From an uncultured Chitinophaga sp. (GTDB lineage: Bacteria; Bacteroidota; Bacteroidia; Chitinophagales; Chitinophagaceae), in assembly GCF_902168175.1 (NCBI RefSeq), contig NZ_CABHOU010000021.1:62001-126000 (forward strand): a DNA stretch of 64,000 nucleotides, written 5' to 3'. Both the position numbers and the translations under genes were made by a program. Numbering within the stretch: position 1 is the stretch's first letter; every line of letters starts with the position of its first letter. This document shows positions 27,682 to 37,088 of the stretch, in pieces. The notes beneath the pieces were generated by a model that saw only the letters and a program-made list of their open reading frames with translations, searched no databases and was not told where the DNA came from.

Positions 27682-28440
27682 TTACAGGCTTTTGATGATC
27701 GCAACAAAATCAGCAGCTACCAGAGACGCGCCGCCAATCAGACCTCCGTCTACATCAGGACTCGAAAAAAGCTCCTTCGCATTACCCGGTTTTGCGCTTC
27801 CTCCATAAAGGATGGAAAGTCCCAATGCCGCTTCACGACCATATTTACCAGCGATCTGCGCACGGATAAATGCATGCATGTCCTGCGCCTGCTGGGCACT
27901 GGCGGTTAAACCGGTACCAATCGCCCAAATCGGCTCGTAAGCGATCACCACATCCTTCAGCTGCTCTGCAGACAAATGATACAAGCTCTCTTCCAGCTGC
28001 TTAGCCACATAATCGTTTTGTGTTTCTGCCTGGCGGATCTCTAACGGCTCGCCACAGCAGAAGATAGGTTTCAGGCCGTTTGCCAGTACCAGGTCTACTT
28101 TCTTAGCCAGTGCTTCGTTCGACTCTTTGAAGTACTCTCTTCTCTCGGAGTGACCAAGGATTACGTAATCGGTACCCACTGATTTCAGCATTTCTGCTGA
28201 TACTTCGCCGGTGTAAGCACCTGATTTCTCAGCAGCACAGTTTTGAGCGGCTACGTAAAAGCCCGGCTGGTGCTGCAAAAGTGATTTAGCCTTAACGAGG
28301 TAAGGGAACGGTACTGATACCACTACTTCCTGACCATCTTCCAGCTTTACACCTGCTGCCACAATATCATTGATCAGTTGTTCTCCCTGCGCCAGCGTCA
28401 GGTTCATTTTCCAGTTGCCTGCTACAATTTTCTTTCTCAT
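27682..28440 (-). CDS. tpiA: Triose-phosphate isomerase
   Basis: The 252-residue glycolytic enzyme interconverts dihydroxyacetone phosphate and glyceraldehyde 3-phosphate. Seen are N11-x-K13 in VAGNWKMNL, the catalytic histidine in ILGHSERREYF, the catalytic glutamate in AYEPIWAIGTG and the phosphate-binding loop in LYGGSAKPGN. Length and motifs are standard. It is the last gene of a probable run rpmE2 / GlmU-like / tpiA. Confidence 0.97.
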   Translation of the reverse strand: MRKKIVAGNWKMNLTLAQGEQLINDIVAAGVKLEDGQEVVVSVPFPYLVKAKSLLQHQPGFYVAAQNCAAEKSGAYTGEVSAEMLKSVGTDYVILGHSERREYFKESNEALAKKVDLVLANGLKPIFCCGEPLEIRQAETQNDYVAKQLEESLYHLSAEQLKDVVIAYEPIWAIGTGLTASAQQAQDMHAFIRAQIAGKYGREAALGLSILYGGSAKPGNAKELFSSPDVDGGLIGGASLVAADFVAIIKSL

Positions 28441-28485
28441 TGTTTGATAAATGGAATTTTATGCGTTTGTGATTGTTATCGATCG

Positions 28486-29661
28486 TTAGGCTTGGCCCGT
28501 TTGGAGCTCAAAGATATACGTCAGTATGCTCTTTTCCATGTCTGCCATCGTTTTTCCCTTTAATAACATCCAGGATGCAGCATCCCTGATGGCTTCCTCT
28601 ACCCTGTAAGGCCCATAACTACTGCCTCCCCAGCTAAAGGAGGGCAGAAATTTAGGAGGAAAATCACTGCCAAAAACATTACTTGATACACCGATTACTG
28701 TGCCTGTATTAAACATGGTGTTAATGCTGCAACGACTGTAATCGCCCATCAATACCCCACATTTCATTCCTGCCGGCCAGGCTTCTTTCCTTCCTTCCAT
28801 CCATACGCGCACTTCGCGGGCATTGTTTTTCAGGTTGGAACAATTAGTGTTGGCGCCCAGGTTACACCATTCTCCTATTACTGCATCGCCCAGGTAACCG
28901 TCGTGGCCCTTATTGGAATAGTCGAAGAACACGGTATTTTTCACCTCTCCTCCTACCACACAGTAATTCCCAATGCTGGTAGCGCCATATATCCTGGCCC
29001 CCATCTTTAACACCGCCCCCTCGCCCATAGCTAAAGGGCCGCGGATCAGGCAACCTTCCATCACCTGGGCATTTTTGCCGATGTAAATTGGTCCTGTACT
29101 GGCATTCAGCACGCTACACTCCACATTCGCTCCTTCCTCAATAAAAACGTTTTCAGGAGAAATTACCTGGTTAGTCTTTGATATAGCCGCTGATTTACGG
29201 CCCTTAGTGAGCATTTTAAAGTCCTGGCGAATACCGTAGTCGTTGAGCTGAAAAATGTGCCAGGGATGGTCCATACGGCGCAATTCGCCCGGAAAATCCT
29301 TTCTTTTGCCATTGACCGACTGCAGAAAATCGAGGCCGCTCACGGCCTTGGCTATCAAACTGCCGTCTTTATAGATCTCATCTCCGGTTTCCATGCCTTT
29401 CACTACGGCCGCAAACTCTTCTGTAGGGAGCACATGCCCGTTCAGCAGGATGTTCACCGCTTCTTTGCCGCCGGTGACCAGGGGAAACTTAGGTTGCAGG
29501 TAATCGATCGTAAAATGACTGAGGCTTGCGCCCAGCAAATACGCCCACTTCTGTTGCAGGGAAAGTAAACCGACGCGACAAGCGGCCGATGGCCGGGTGT
29601 GGGTGAACGGGAATAACAAGTCGCGGTCTGGTGTGTCAAAAAGGATATAATTAGGGTCCAT
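28486..29661 (-). CDS. GlmU-like protein with left-handed beta-helix
   Basis: The 391-residue protein has an N-terminal nucleotidyltransferase-like region that lacks an obvious pyrophosphorylase GxGTRMxP loop. A hexapeptide-repeat acyltransferase-type beta-helix follows (about 170-345, with repeats such as IYIGKNAQVMEGCLIRG and GAVLKMGARIYG). Bacteroidota homologues are annotated as putative sugar-nucleotide transferases, but the missing loop makes catalysis uncertain. It lies 45 bp before tpiA, a conserved neighbourhood in the phylum. Confidence 0.75.
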   Translation of the reverse strand: MDPNYILFDTPDRDLLFPFTHTRPSAACRVGLLSLQQKWAYLLGASLSHFTIDYLQPKFPLVTGGKEAVNILLNGHVLPTEEFAAVVKGMETGDEIYKDGSLIAKAVSGLDFLQSVNGKRKDFPGELRRMDHPWHIFQLNDYGIRQDFKMLTKGRKSAAISKTNQVISPENVFIEEGANVECSVLNASTGPIYIGKNAQVMEGCLIRGPLAMGEGAVLKMGARIYGATSIGNYCVVGGEVKNTVFFDYSNKGHDGYLGDAVIGEWCNLGANTNCSNLKNNAREVRVWMEGRKEAWPAGMKCGVLMGDYSRCSINTMFNTGTVIGVSSNVFGSDFPPKFLPSFSWGGSSYGPYRVEEAIRDAASWMLLKGKTMADMEKSILTYIFELQTGQA

Positions 29662-29677
29662 CGGCTAAAAATAGAAA

Positions 29678-29705
29678 ATCCCATCGATATGATAACCGAT
29701 GGGAT
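29678..29705 (-). terminator. Terminator between rpmE2 and the GlmU-like gene
   Basis: ATCCCATCG (29678-29686) and CGATGGGAT (29697-29705) form a 9-bp stem; the minus-strand tail is TTTCTATTTTT. Confidence 0.8.
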
Positions 29706-29730
29706 CTTATAATTATTTAAAAAGGACTGA

Positions 29731-29982
29731 TTAAGCCTTTTTTGCGTAACGTTTATTGAATTTGTCGATACGACCTGCAGTATCCACCAACACGTTTTTA
29801 CCAGTATAGAACGGGTGAGATGTATTGGAGATCTCAAGTTTGATTATAGGATATTCGTTACCATCTTCCCATTTCACTGTTTCCTTGGAAGGAGTGGTAG
29901 AACGGCTCAGAAAGCTTGTGCCGTTAGACATATCTTTAAATACAACAAATCTGTAATTTTCCGGATGAATTCCCTGTTTCAT
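29731..29982 (-). CDS. rpmE2: 50S ribosomal protein L31, type B
   Basis: This 83-residue protein begins [17 protein letters not shown] and ends with [10 protein letters not shown], typical of L31 type B. It has no cysteines and so is the zinc-independent form; type A L31 carries a CxxC pair. It sits in the large ribosomal subunit at the bridge to the small subunit. Confidence 0.96.
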   Translation of the reverse strand: MKQGIHPENYRFVVFKDMSNGTSFLSRSTTPSKETVKWEDGNEYPIIKLEISNTSHPFYTGKNVLVDTAGRIDKFNKRYAKKA

Positions 29983-30108
29983 ATCAATAATTTGTAAATA
30001 CGGACTGCAAAGGTAAAACTTATTTTTAGAAATTCATTATCAAATTGACTCTTTTTTAATCAAATTGATTCAATCCCCTTCCCTTCTGCATTTCCGGGTG
30101 AAAAATAA

Positions 30109-30600
30109 TTAGCTCTTCATGTTCACGAACTGTAACGGAATACCCAGGTTCGCGCCCTTCAAAAGTGCTATAACTTCTTGTAAATCATCTATTTTCTTAC
30201 CGGTAACACGTACAATATCGTCCATAATGGCAGCCTGTACTTTGGTAGCGGAGTCTTTGATCAGTTTCACGATCTTTTTGGCATCTTCCTGTTTAATACC
30301 ATTACGAATGTTGATCTCTTTTTTAAGCACTTTACCGCTCTGGTAAGGTTCTTTGCTCTGGTCGTACACATTAGCGTCTACCCCCTGGCGCATGCTGCGG
30401 CTGATCAGTACGTCAAGTACCTGCTCCAGCTTCATGTCGCTTTCAGTCTCTATCACCAGTTTATTATCTTTTTTGTTGAGCTCTATGCTAACATGCGAAT
30501 CTTTGAAATCAAAACGTGTAGTGATCTCTTTCTTCACGGTATTGATCGCATTGTCGAGCGTTTGCCCATCTATCTTGCTAACAATATCAAAGGACGGCAT
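30109..30600 (-). CDS. yajQ: YajQ-family cyclic-di-GMP-binding protein
   Basis: The 163-residue protein starts MPSFDIVSKIDGQ and keeps the family's double RRM-like fold with KDSHVSIELNKKDNK and AIMDDIVRVTGKKIDDLQ. YajQ proteins bind nucleotides, and some act as cyclic-di-GMP-responsive co-regulators. The gene stands alone, and its exact role here is unknown. Confidence 0.94.
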   Translation of the reverse strand: MPSFDIVSKIDGQTLDNAINTVKKEITTRFDFKDSHVSIELNKKDNKLVIETESDMKLEQVLDVLISRSMRQGVDANVYDQSKEPYQSGKVLKKEINIRNGIKQEDAKKIVKLIKDSATKVQAAIMDDIVRVTGKKIDDLQEVIALLKGANLGIPLQFVNMKS

Positions 30601-30661
30601 TCTTGAATGTTTTTAGTTTAATGGTATCAGTTGCAGATTTCTGCGAATGCAAAGATAAAAG

Positions 30662-30687
30662 AAAAAGCAGGCAAATCGCCTGCTTTT
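30662..30687 (-). terminator. Terminator after the GIN-domain gene
   Basis: AAAAGCAGGC and GCCTGCTTTT pair around a 5-nt loop; the minus-strand reading ends in TTTTTC. It lies 28 bp after the stop of the head-GIN gene. Confidence 0.85.
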
Positions 30688-30714
30688 CCTGAACACATTT
30701 ATACTTTGATGATA

Positions 30715-31449
30715 TCATCCCTCTTTCCTGATCGTTCCCCGGCCGGATACGGACTGGGAAACGACTGCGTTACCGCTGTATTTCACGTTACCGGAGCCGG
30801 ATACGGAAACTTCCAGCTTCTTATCGGCATGCACCCTTACATTACCGCTACCGGAAATAGCTACTTCCGACTCGCTGGTGTTAAGATCATGGGCATCTAT
30901 CGTACTGCTGCCGGACAGGCTGATCTCACTTTTAGTGGCTTTGCCTTTAAACTTCAGGTTGCCGGAGCCTGAATGGTTCACTTCGAGCCTATCGGTCTCC
31001 ACATCCAGGTCGCTCTCCAGGCTGCCACTGAGCGAAACCTCCAGTTTGTCGGTGCGGAAACGCCCGTCACTAAAAAAACCTCCTTTACCACTCGCTGATA
31101 ATTCTTTCAGATCTTTTGTGGTTACATATACATTAACAGGTTTGCTGGGATTGATGCTGTAACCTTTCTTTACATGAATTTCCAGGTCGTTACCATCTAC
31201 TTCGGCCACAATGTAAGGCAACAGGTTTTCATCGGCTTCTACCTGCACGGAATAGGTACTTCCCTGCTTGATGTACACTTTGTAATTACCGGAGGTGGAA
31301 ATGCCATTGAAATTGGTCGCATCACGCACTTCCTTTTTGATATTTCCATTACCGTTTACACGCTCGTTATCCTGCCTGAAGGAAGAGAAAAACAAGATGG
31401 ATAATGCAAGCGCAAACCAATAATACCAGTTTTGATCTTGTGATTTCAT
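30715..31449 (-). CDS. Head GIN domain protein (DUF2807)
   Basis: The 244-residue protein has an N-terminal membrane/signal helix (about 8-24) and an auto-transporter-adhesin-like head GIN domain (about 45-240). The latter is built of beta-helix repeats with the recurring SGSG motif (NHSGSGNLKFKG, VAISGSGNVRVHAD). It is the last gene of the ECF sigma operon, which suggests an envelope protein under that sigma factor's control. Function unknown. Confidence 0.8.
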   Translation of the reverse strand: MKSQDQNWYYWFALALSILFFSSFRQDNERVNGNGNIKKEVRDATNFNGISTSGNYKVYIKQGSTYSVQVEADENLLPYIVAEVDGNDLEIHVKKGYSINPSKPVNVYVTTKDLKELSASGKGGFFSDGRFRTDKLEVSLSGSLESDLDVETDRLEVNHSGSGNLKFKGKATKSEISLSGSSTIDAHDLNTSESEVAISGSGNVRVHADKKLEVSVSGSGNVKYSGNAVVSQSVSGRGTIRKEG

Positions 31450-31571
31450 GATGTAGAATTTTGATGAGGTTTTAGAATGGCGTTTCTATTGTGACGGGTG
31501 ACAGCCCCGGTGACGGGTACAGCGCAGAATGGCGAAGTGCCCTGCATCCGTAACCGGTAGCTGCCGCCCGG

Positions 31572-32633
31572 TTATTCTGTTTTTAATGTTACATCGGAGT
31601 AGTTGCCTTTCAGCTGCATGGTTACCGAACCGTCACCTGCAGTACCGCTATATTCTACCTTCGTACCCTTTTTCACGGTGTGCACGTTTTTCATCGATAA
31701 ACCGCCTGTGCTTATTTCTCCATAGTTAAATGAACCTTCGATTTTTACCGGTAGATTCTTTACTATGCCCATATGCACATCGGAATAATTGCCCGAGAAA
31801 AGAAGAGATTTGAAATCGCTGCCGGATGTTTTGATATTGATGTCGGAGTAGTTTACGTTAAATGATCCTTCGCTTTCGAGATGCCCGATATTCAGGTCGG
31901 TATAGTTACCGGTCACGGTTATCTTTTTCGCCCGTTCGAGCTTGAAGTCGTCGTAATTTGATTTTAGATTCAGTGTACCGATATTACCCAGCTTGTAATC
32001 ACAGTTGTTGCTGGTCATGGTCATCTGGTTTGCTGCTTCAAGCCTGAAGGAAGAATAGTTGATCTTCAGATTTGTATTATTCACCTTTCCTATCTTGCCT
32101 TTGTCGCAATAGTTCATGGTACCATAAAGATCATCGGCAGCGGTGATATCGAAATAACAGTAATTCAGTATCAGCGAAGTGGGAGATGTAAGTTCGTGGG
32201 CCAGCACATCACCAAAATTGTTTATCAAGGTAACGTTTTTCAGCTTGCGCGGTATATACACCACATAATCGATGTTTACGTACTCTTTGCCGTTTTTATT
32301 GTTCCCAAATATCCAGCTTTTAGTGCCGGGGTTATACTTGGTGGTAATCGATAATTCTCCATGCTCGCTGCCTTCCTCGATTACAACTGCCGCTGCAATT
32401 TCTTTCGCCTCGCTCTCACTTCTACCGAAACCGGTAATGGTTACTTTAGCATTGATCTCGTTCTTATCCCAGATATTGATGGTGATACGGCCATATTTAT
32501 TCGTCAGTTTAAAACTGTTGGATGCATTGGCCGGAAGACTTTTTTCCAGTGTACGCACGCTCTTCTGATCGCCTTTTGCAAACACGAGTGATGGTAAAAA
32601 CAGGAGGAATAATATTTTAAATTTCAGACGCAT
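31572..32633 (-). CDS. Exported DUF4097-like beta-helical protein
   Basis: The 353-residue protein, from MRLKFKILFLL at 32633, has a signal peptide and then a long beta-repeat body with recurring NYSD/NYCY/NYGE turns (VNYSDINIKTSG, FSGNYSDVHMG, GSFNYGEIS), typical of DUF4097 or adhesin-like beta-helices. The longer reading from 32669 would bury the signal peptide, so I chose the later start, which overlaps the anti-sigma-like gene by 17 bp. Probably an envelope protein of the sigma operon. Confidence 0.72.
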   Translation of the reverse strand: MRLKFKILFLLFLPSLVFAKGDQKSVRTLEKSLPANASNSFKLTNKYGRITINIWDKNEINAKVTITGFGRSESEAKEIAAAVVIEEGSEHGELSITTKYNPGTKSWIFGNNKNGKEYVNIDYVVYIPRKLKNVTLINNFGDVLAHELTSPTSLILNYCYFDITAADDLYGTMNYCDKGKIGKVNNTNLKINYSSFRLEAANQMTMTSNNCDYKLGNIGTLNLKSNYDDFKLERAKKITVTGNYTDLNIGHLESEGSFNVNYSDINIKTSGSDFKSLLFSGNYSDVHMGIVKNLPVKIEGSFNYGEISTGGLSMKNVHTVKKGTKVEYSGTAGDGSVTMQLKGNYSDVTLKTE

Positions 32634-33159
32634 ACGGTTGTAGCTTTTTAGGTGTTGAATGATGCTCATGCTCTTCGAGTATCTTGTCCAGCAATTCGAG
32701 TTTCATCTTGTAATACCGGATCATGGCGGCTCTTATGCGCTCGTTACCCGGATTGTTCTGTAACTCTTTTTCAAGCATGAGATAGGTGTCGTTCTTTAAT
32801 TCCAACTCGCGACGAACACTACTGTCAAGTCCAAGTTCTGCGGGCGGATAAGCGTTGATCTGATCAAGACGCTGCTCTATCTGGCTGGTGTAATAGACAC
32901 CTGCCTCATCTACTTCTGGTATCAACAGCTCCTGCTGCTGTGCCCTTTGTTTATAACTAAGGAACTGCACTACAAAAACGGAGTTGATAAGCAGGAACAC
33001 CGCCACGGCGGCTTTTAACCAATGCCTGCCCAATGTGCGTATAATTCCAGTTTTGGGTTTAAGCGGCAACTGCTTCTCCAGCTTCTCCCACAGCAAAGGC
33101 GATGGCCCCTCCTGCTCAAACTCGTTGCGGTGTTCCCGTATGAAATCTTCAAACTTCAT
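32617..33159 (-). CDS. Putative anti-sigma factor (single-pass membrane protein)
   Basis: The 180-residue protein has a cytoplasmic N-terminus (MKFEDFIREHRNEFEQ), one transmembrane helix (about 52-70) and a periplasmic helical tail. Its start overlaps the ECF sigma stop by one base (TAATG), the usual arrangement of a sigma factor and its membrane anti-sigma. No ZAS zinc motif (HxxxCxxC) is visible, so the call rests on topology and position. Confidence 0.65.
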   Translation of the reverse strand: MKFEDFIREHRNEFEQEGPSPLLWEKLEKQLPLKPKTGIIRTLGRHWLKAAVAVFLLINSVFVVQFLSYKQRAQQQELLIPEVDEAGVYYTSQIEQRLDQINAYPPAELGLDSSVRRELELKNDTYLMLEKELQNNPGNERIRAAMIRYYKMKLELLDKILEEHEHHSTPKKLQPYASEI

Positions 33160-33701
33160 TATGCGGTAGTTTTTTGCTTTACAATCAATCTCACTTTTTC
33201 TTTCGCTCTCATATATTGTGTTTTGGCAGTTGATTCAGTAATTCCCAACATATCGCCGATCTCGCGATGGGAATAATCTTCGAACAGGTAGAGGTTCAAT
33301 ACGGTGCGGTAACCGTCTGGCAACTGCGCTATTGCTTCCTTCACCATGGTTACCGACATAGCAAACTGCTGCTCGTCTACCCCAACCTCGTCGCTCACAT
33401 GCAGCTCATCCACCTCTTCGAAATACACTTTCTTTTTACGAAGCTGCGAAAGGCAGTGGTTTATAACGATCCTTTTGATCCACCCGGCCAAACTCGCTTC
33501 CTGCTGAATCTTGCCTATATTGTTAAATACCTGGAGGAAGGCCTCCTGTAAAATATCTTCCGCGTCCGCCGCACTTCCCAGCATCCTCAGGCAGATATTA
33601 TACATCGCTTTACTATATGAATCATACAGCTCACGGTACGCCCGTACATCACCGTGTCGGCAACGATATACCAGCTGATCTGTAAAAGTGTTTGTAGTCA
33701 A
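33159..33701 (-). CDS. ECF RNA polymerase sigma factor
   Basis: The 180-residue protein has sigma region 2 (about 22-90, DAEDILQEAFLQVFNNI) and region 4 (about 120-172, YRTVLNLYLFEDYSHREIGDMLGITESTAKTQ as separate helices), without region 3, as in ECF factors. The only suitable start is TTG at 33701: upstream the frame reaches a stop at 33720-33722 with no ATG. It heads an operon with the anti-sigma-like, DUF4097-like and GIN genes, probably an envelope-stress regulon. Confidence 0.9.
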   Translation of the reverse strand: MTTNTFTDQLVYRCRHGDVRAYRELYDSYSKAMYNICLRMLGSAADAEDILQEAFLQVFNNIGKIQQEASLAGWIKRIVINHCLSQLRKKKVYFEEVDELHVSDEVGVDEQQFAMSVTMVKEAIAQLPDGYRTVLNLYLFEDYSHREIGDMLGITESTAKTQYMRAKEKVRLIVKQKTTA

Positions 33702-33771
33702 GCGATTTAAATGTGTTCGTTATAAAGACGGGGTGACTTAAAAAAGGTTGCATATAAATGTAAAAAAAAGA

Positions 33772-33795
33772 AGCGTGACCTGAAAAGGCCACGCT
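33772..33795 (-). terminator. Terminator after the TonB-family receptor
   Basis: AGCGTG and CACGCT with CC/GG extension form a stem (one mismatch) ahead of TTCTTTTTTTT on the minus strand, about 60 bp after the stop at 33854. Confidence 0.8.
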
Positions 33796-33853
33796 CCATC
33801 CATCCTTATATACCTAAAACTTGGTTAGGTCGGTGTTTGTAATGCGGGTGTTG

Positions 33854-36307
33854 TTATTTCACCCTGTTTTGCTCGTCCTGCAAACCTGTGCTGCGTTTAC
33901 GGGCTTCTTTCACGTTCATGTTACCGAACCGGTAGCTGAAACTCACTCTCACCTGGCGACTGTCCCAGTTATTACCGATGCTTATTTTCTGGCCACTGGC
34001 CTCGTAAGTGCCTCTGAACCTGTTGGTATTCAACACATCGTTCACGTTCAGGCGGATCGTACCTTTCTTCTGAAATAGTTGTTTCTGTAAACCAATGTTG
34101 CCTGAGTGCATCGCTTTCATGCGGAACAACCCTTCGTTCGTTATCTGCGGCGACGTATAGTTGTACGATACCTCTGCGGAAAAGCCCTTGCCCAAAGTAA
34201 ACGATTGCTGCGTCTGGCCAAAGAAGCCGGCGGACGAACGATCTATGTCCTCTCCGTTTACTACCGTCTGGAACCTGTTATAGTAAGCCGAAACGGTTAC
34301 AAAGGAGTTCCACCATTTGGTAATCGGGAACGGTGCTGAAATACCGAGATTAAAGTTGTCACGCTTGGCCACGTTCATATACTTGTACTTCAAAATGGTG
34401 GTATCACCGGTTTTAAAGTCTACATCGGCTTCTATAACCCTGGTAATCATATCCTTAGTTCGGGTATAACCCAGCGAGGTGGTTAAAAACTGTTTGAAGG
34501 TATGGTTCAACTCGAAGTTATTGGAGTACTGTGGCTTCAAACCGGGATTGCCGGATATTTTGGTATAACGGTCCAGGTAAAACTCGAACGGGTTAAGGTC
34601 GTCGTAACTGGGGCGCTGTAACCTGCGACTGTACGACACGCCCCACTGGTTGTTATCACTGGCGGCATAACTTACAAATAAACTCGGGAACAGGTTGAAG
34701 TACGAAGTATCGTTTACCTGGCCTGTCGTTACGGAAGTCCCTTTCACATTGCTCTGTTCTCCCCTCAAACCTGCCTGCACGCCAAGCTTCCTGAACTGTT
34801 TGGAAAAGTTAATGTACGCTGCGTTCACGTTCTCTTTGTATAAAAACTGGTTCGAACGGTTGCTGTCAAATACCCATTGCTGGTTCTTCAGCGAATCAAA
34901 ACGGGCGTCATTGTCGGACTCCACGAAGCTCACCTTTACGCCTGCCTCAAATTTCGCCTGGTTCTTCAAGGGATGAGTATAGTCGATCTTTGCGGTCCTG
35001 ATCTCTATACGGGAAGGCTGCGCGCTCTTCACGGTGTCGCCGCGCAGGTATGTCTTCATTTCCCCGTTCCAAAACGAGCCTTGCATCAGGTTATTCTGTG
35101 CTTCGTCGTTGCGTGCCCAGTCCAGGTCGATATTTAACTCTTTACCTGTACTATCCAGTTTGCCTTTGTAGTTGAGGTTAAAGGAGGTCTGACTAAAATC
35201 ACGGTCATTCATCGTTTCGGTTACCAGGTTGCTATCTAGTTTTACCAGACTGCCGATCTTGGTTAAACTATGACTGGGGCCTTCCCACACTCTTTTGCTC
35301 ACATCGGCCATAAAACCGATCGTGTGGTTCTTGTTCACGAAATAATCGATACCTGCTTTGCCGCTGTTGCTTTCTGATTCTTTGTCCATATACGACAGCT
35401 GGTCGAAAATCACGTCTTTACCCTGGTCGGTACTCTGGCGGTATAAAGCCAGTCGCTCGAAGTTGCGGTTGTAATTATAGTTGTACGAACCGTATAAGTT
35501 AATGTGTTCGTTCCGGTGGTTAAGGTTAATACCGCCGTTAGCCTTGGGCAACTTACCCTGGCCATAGGCAATGTTCAGGTTACCATTAGTTCCGAAGTTC
35601 TTGTTCTTTTTCAATTTGATATTAATGATCCCGGCGTTGCCCGCTGCATCGTATTTGGCGGAAGGATTAGCGATCAGCTCTATCTGGTCAATGTTAGAGC
35701 TGGGCATGTTTTTTAGCAGCTGGGCAACGTCCTGGGACGACATATTCGTTTGTTTACCATCAATCATCACGGTAACACCTCCTTTTCCTTTCATAGAGAT
35801 GTTATCATCCTTATCTACCTGCACACCGGGTGCTCTTTCAAGTACTTCCATGGCGGTGCCACCTGCTGCCACAATGCTGTTCTCCACATTCACCACCATT
35901 TTATCGGCTTTCTGTTCTATAAAAGGCCTTTTACCAGTAACGGCCACCTCTTTGAGGTTTTTCGCCTCTTCGCCCAGCACAATAGCCGGCACAGTTACAG
36001 TTACACCTTTTACATCGAACGGCTGGGAGAAGCTTTTCCTCATCCCCATATTTACGGCGGCTACCAGGTATTTGCCAGATGCCACCTCTTCAAATTCATA
36101 TTTACCGTTAAGGTCCGCTACCGCTCCTTTCACCAGGCTGGAGTCTTTTGCTTTCAGCAGGGTGACGGTGGCAAACTCTACCGGTTTGCTATCGGTACGG
36201 CTGATTTTGCCGTTTACTTTGCCGGGCTGTGTTTGTGCCAGTGCCGGTATTGCGGCTGCTCCAATTAGCAACATATTCAGGGCCAACGATTTAGAGATAC
36301 AATTCAT
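33854..36307 (-). CDS. TonB-dependent receptor-like outer-membrane beta-barrel protein
   Basis: The 817-residue protein has a signal peptide (1-24, ending ALAQ), a CarboxypepD_reg-like domain (about 28-110), a plug-like region (about 120-230, VMIDGKQTNMSSQDVAQLL) and a barrel of the outer-membrane beta-barrel family 3 type. Its C-terminus runs past the last strand (RKRSTGLQDEQNRVK), unusual for a barrel end. Ligand unknown. No SusD-like or DUF4249 partner lies beside it. Confidence 0.86.
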   Translation of the reverse strand: MNCISKSLALNMLLIGAAAIPALAQTQPGKVNGKISRTDSKPVEFATVTLLKAKDSSLVKGAVADLNGKYEFEEVASGKYLVAAVNMGMRKSFSQPFDVKGVTVTVPAIVLGEEAKNLKEVAVTGKRPFIEQKADKMVVNVENSIVAAGGTAMEVLERAPGVQVDKDDNISMKGKGGVTVMIDGKQTNMSSQDVAQLLKNMPSSNIDQIELIANPSAKYDAAGNAGIINIKLKKNKNFGTNGNLNIAYGQGKLPKANGGINLNHRNEHINLYGSYNYNYNRNFERLALYRQSTDQGKDVIFDQLSYMDKESESNSGKAGIDYFVNKNHTIGFMADVSKRVWEGPSHSLTKIGSLVKLDSNLVTETMNDRDFSQTSFNLNYKGKLDSTGKELNIDLDWARNDEAQNNLMQGSFWNGEMKTYLRGDTVKSAQPSRIEIRTAKIDYTHPLKNQAKFEAGVKVSFVESDNDARFDSLKNQQWVFDSNRSNQFLYKENVNAAYINFSKQFRKLGVQAGLRGEQSNVKGTSVTTGQVNDTSYFNLFPSLFVSYAASDNNQWGVSYSRRLQRPSYDDLNPFEFYLDRYTKISGNPGLKPQYSNNFELNHTFKQFLTTSLGYTRTKDMITRVIEADVDFKTGDTTILKYKYMNVAKRDNFNLGISAPFPITKWWNSFVTVSAYYNRFQTVVNGEDIDRSSAGFFGQTQQSFTLGKGFSAEVSYNYTSPQITNEGLFRMKAMHSGNIGLQKQLFQKKGTIRLNVNDVLNTNRFRGTYEASGQKISIGNNWDSRQVRVSFSYRFGNMNVKEARKRSTGLQDEQNRVK

Positions 36308-36412
36308 ACAAGGCGGATTTAAAATCTGATAAACAAAGTGTTTGTTAAGTTAGGCGATAGAGTAAAAATGATGCTATAGTTCCTTTTATTATCAATTACA
36401 GTGTAAAGGTAG

Positions 36413-36433
36413 GTACTTTGCATTACCCAGTAC
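36413..36433 (-). promoter_or_regulatory. Inverted repeat GTACT-N11-AGTAC upstream of the receptor
   Basis: GTACT (36413-36417) and AGTAC (36429-36433) lie 106-126 bp upstream of the receptor start. The layout resembles PadR-type operators in Bacteroidota, but no PadR gene is in the window. Confidence 0.35.
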
Positions 36434-36577
36434 AATAGTTTACACAAATGGTCAATAAACAGTGATAATTGGTCAGATAACTTCCATCAACAGGTTAAAG
36501 ACGAGGCTTGTCAGCATTTGTTACAAAGAAAATGCTGAATAGTATTTTGGGCCAACTGAAGTACCACTATCAGGCCT

Positions 36578-37003
36578 CCGTTGTGTCACTCCCTTCAGCG
36601 ACAGTAACAACATTGGGCTAAAAACTGTCGCAATCACACCCGCACACGCTAAAACACACCTAATCCTCCGCTCACGTTCCGCTTCTCCATACTTCCAGGA
36701 TACTTTCACCGTACTCGTTTAGAAGCAACTCAGTGAATTTTGGAGTATAGTCCGAAAGGCATCCGGATGGTTCAGTGATGGTTGGGTGATGGTTCAGTGA
36801 TGGTTCAGTGATGGTTGGGTGATGGTTCAGTGATGGTTGGGGAACATGCTAAAATAGGTGTCATGTCCTAAAATAGGTGTACACCGGGTGAGATAATCCG
36901 GATTACGGTCGACAACTACACCGTACAGTGTATACACCCCGGTGAAGGAAAAACTGAAAGTTGCCCAATGTTGTTAATGCCGTTGAAGGGAGTGACACAA
37001 CGG
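36578..37003. repeat. Composite intergenic element B with 41-bp terminal inverted repeats
   Basis: The ends at 36578-36618 and 36963-37003 are inverted copies identical at 38 of 41 positions; each begins with the hairpin end motif CCGTTG-N12-CAxCGx. Inside are a leader ending in TAAAACACACC, a degenerate array of five 11-mers (36664-36718) and a clear array of seven 11-mers (36765-36841) alternating TGATGGTTCAG with TGATGGTTGGG. Next come two copies of CTAAAATAGGTGT, GGTGTACACC (36876-36885) and GTGTATACAC (36928-36937). It fills most of the 781-bp gap between the receptor and the hemerythrin gene and holds no credible ORF. Confidence 0.78.
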
Positions 37004-37088
37004 CGGCTGAGTAGTAATCCACTGCCTGCCCCAAATAGAAAAGCAGCCGCCCGGGAGGACAACTGCTAATATATTGATTTTAACTGTT

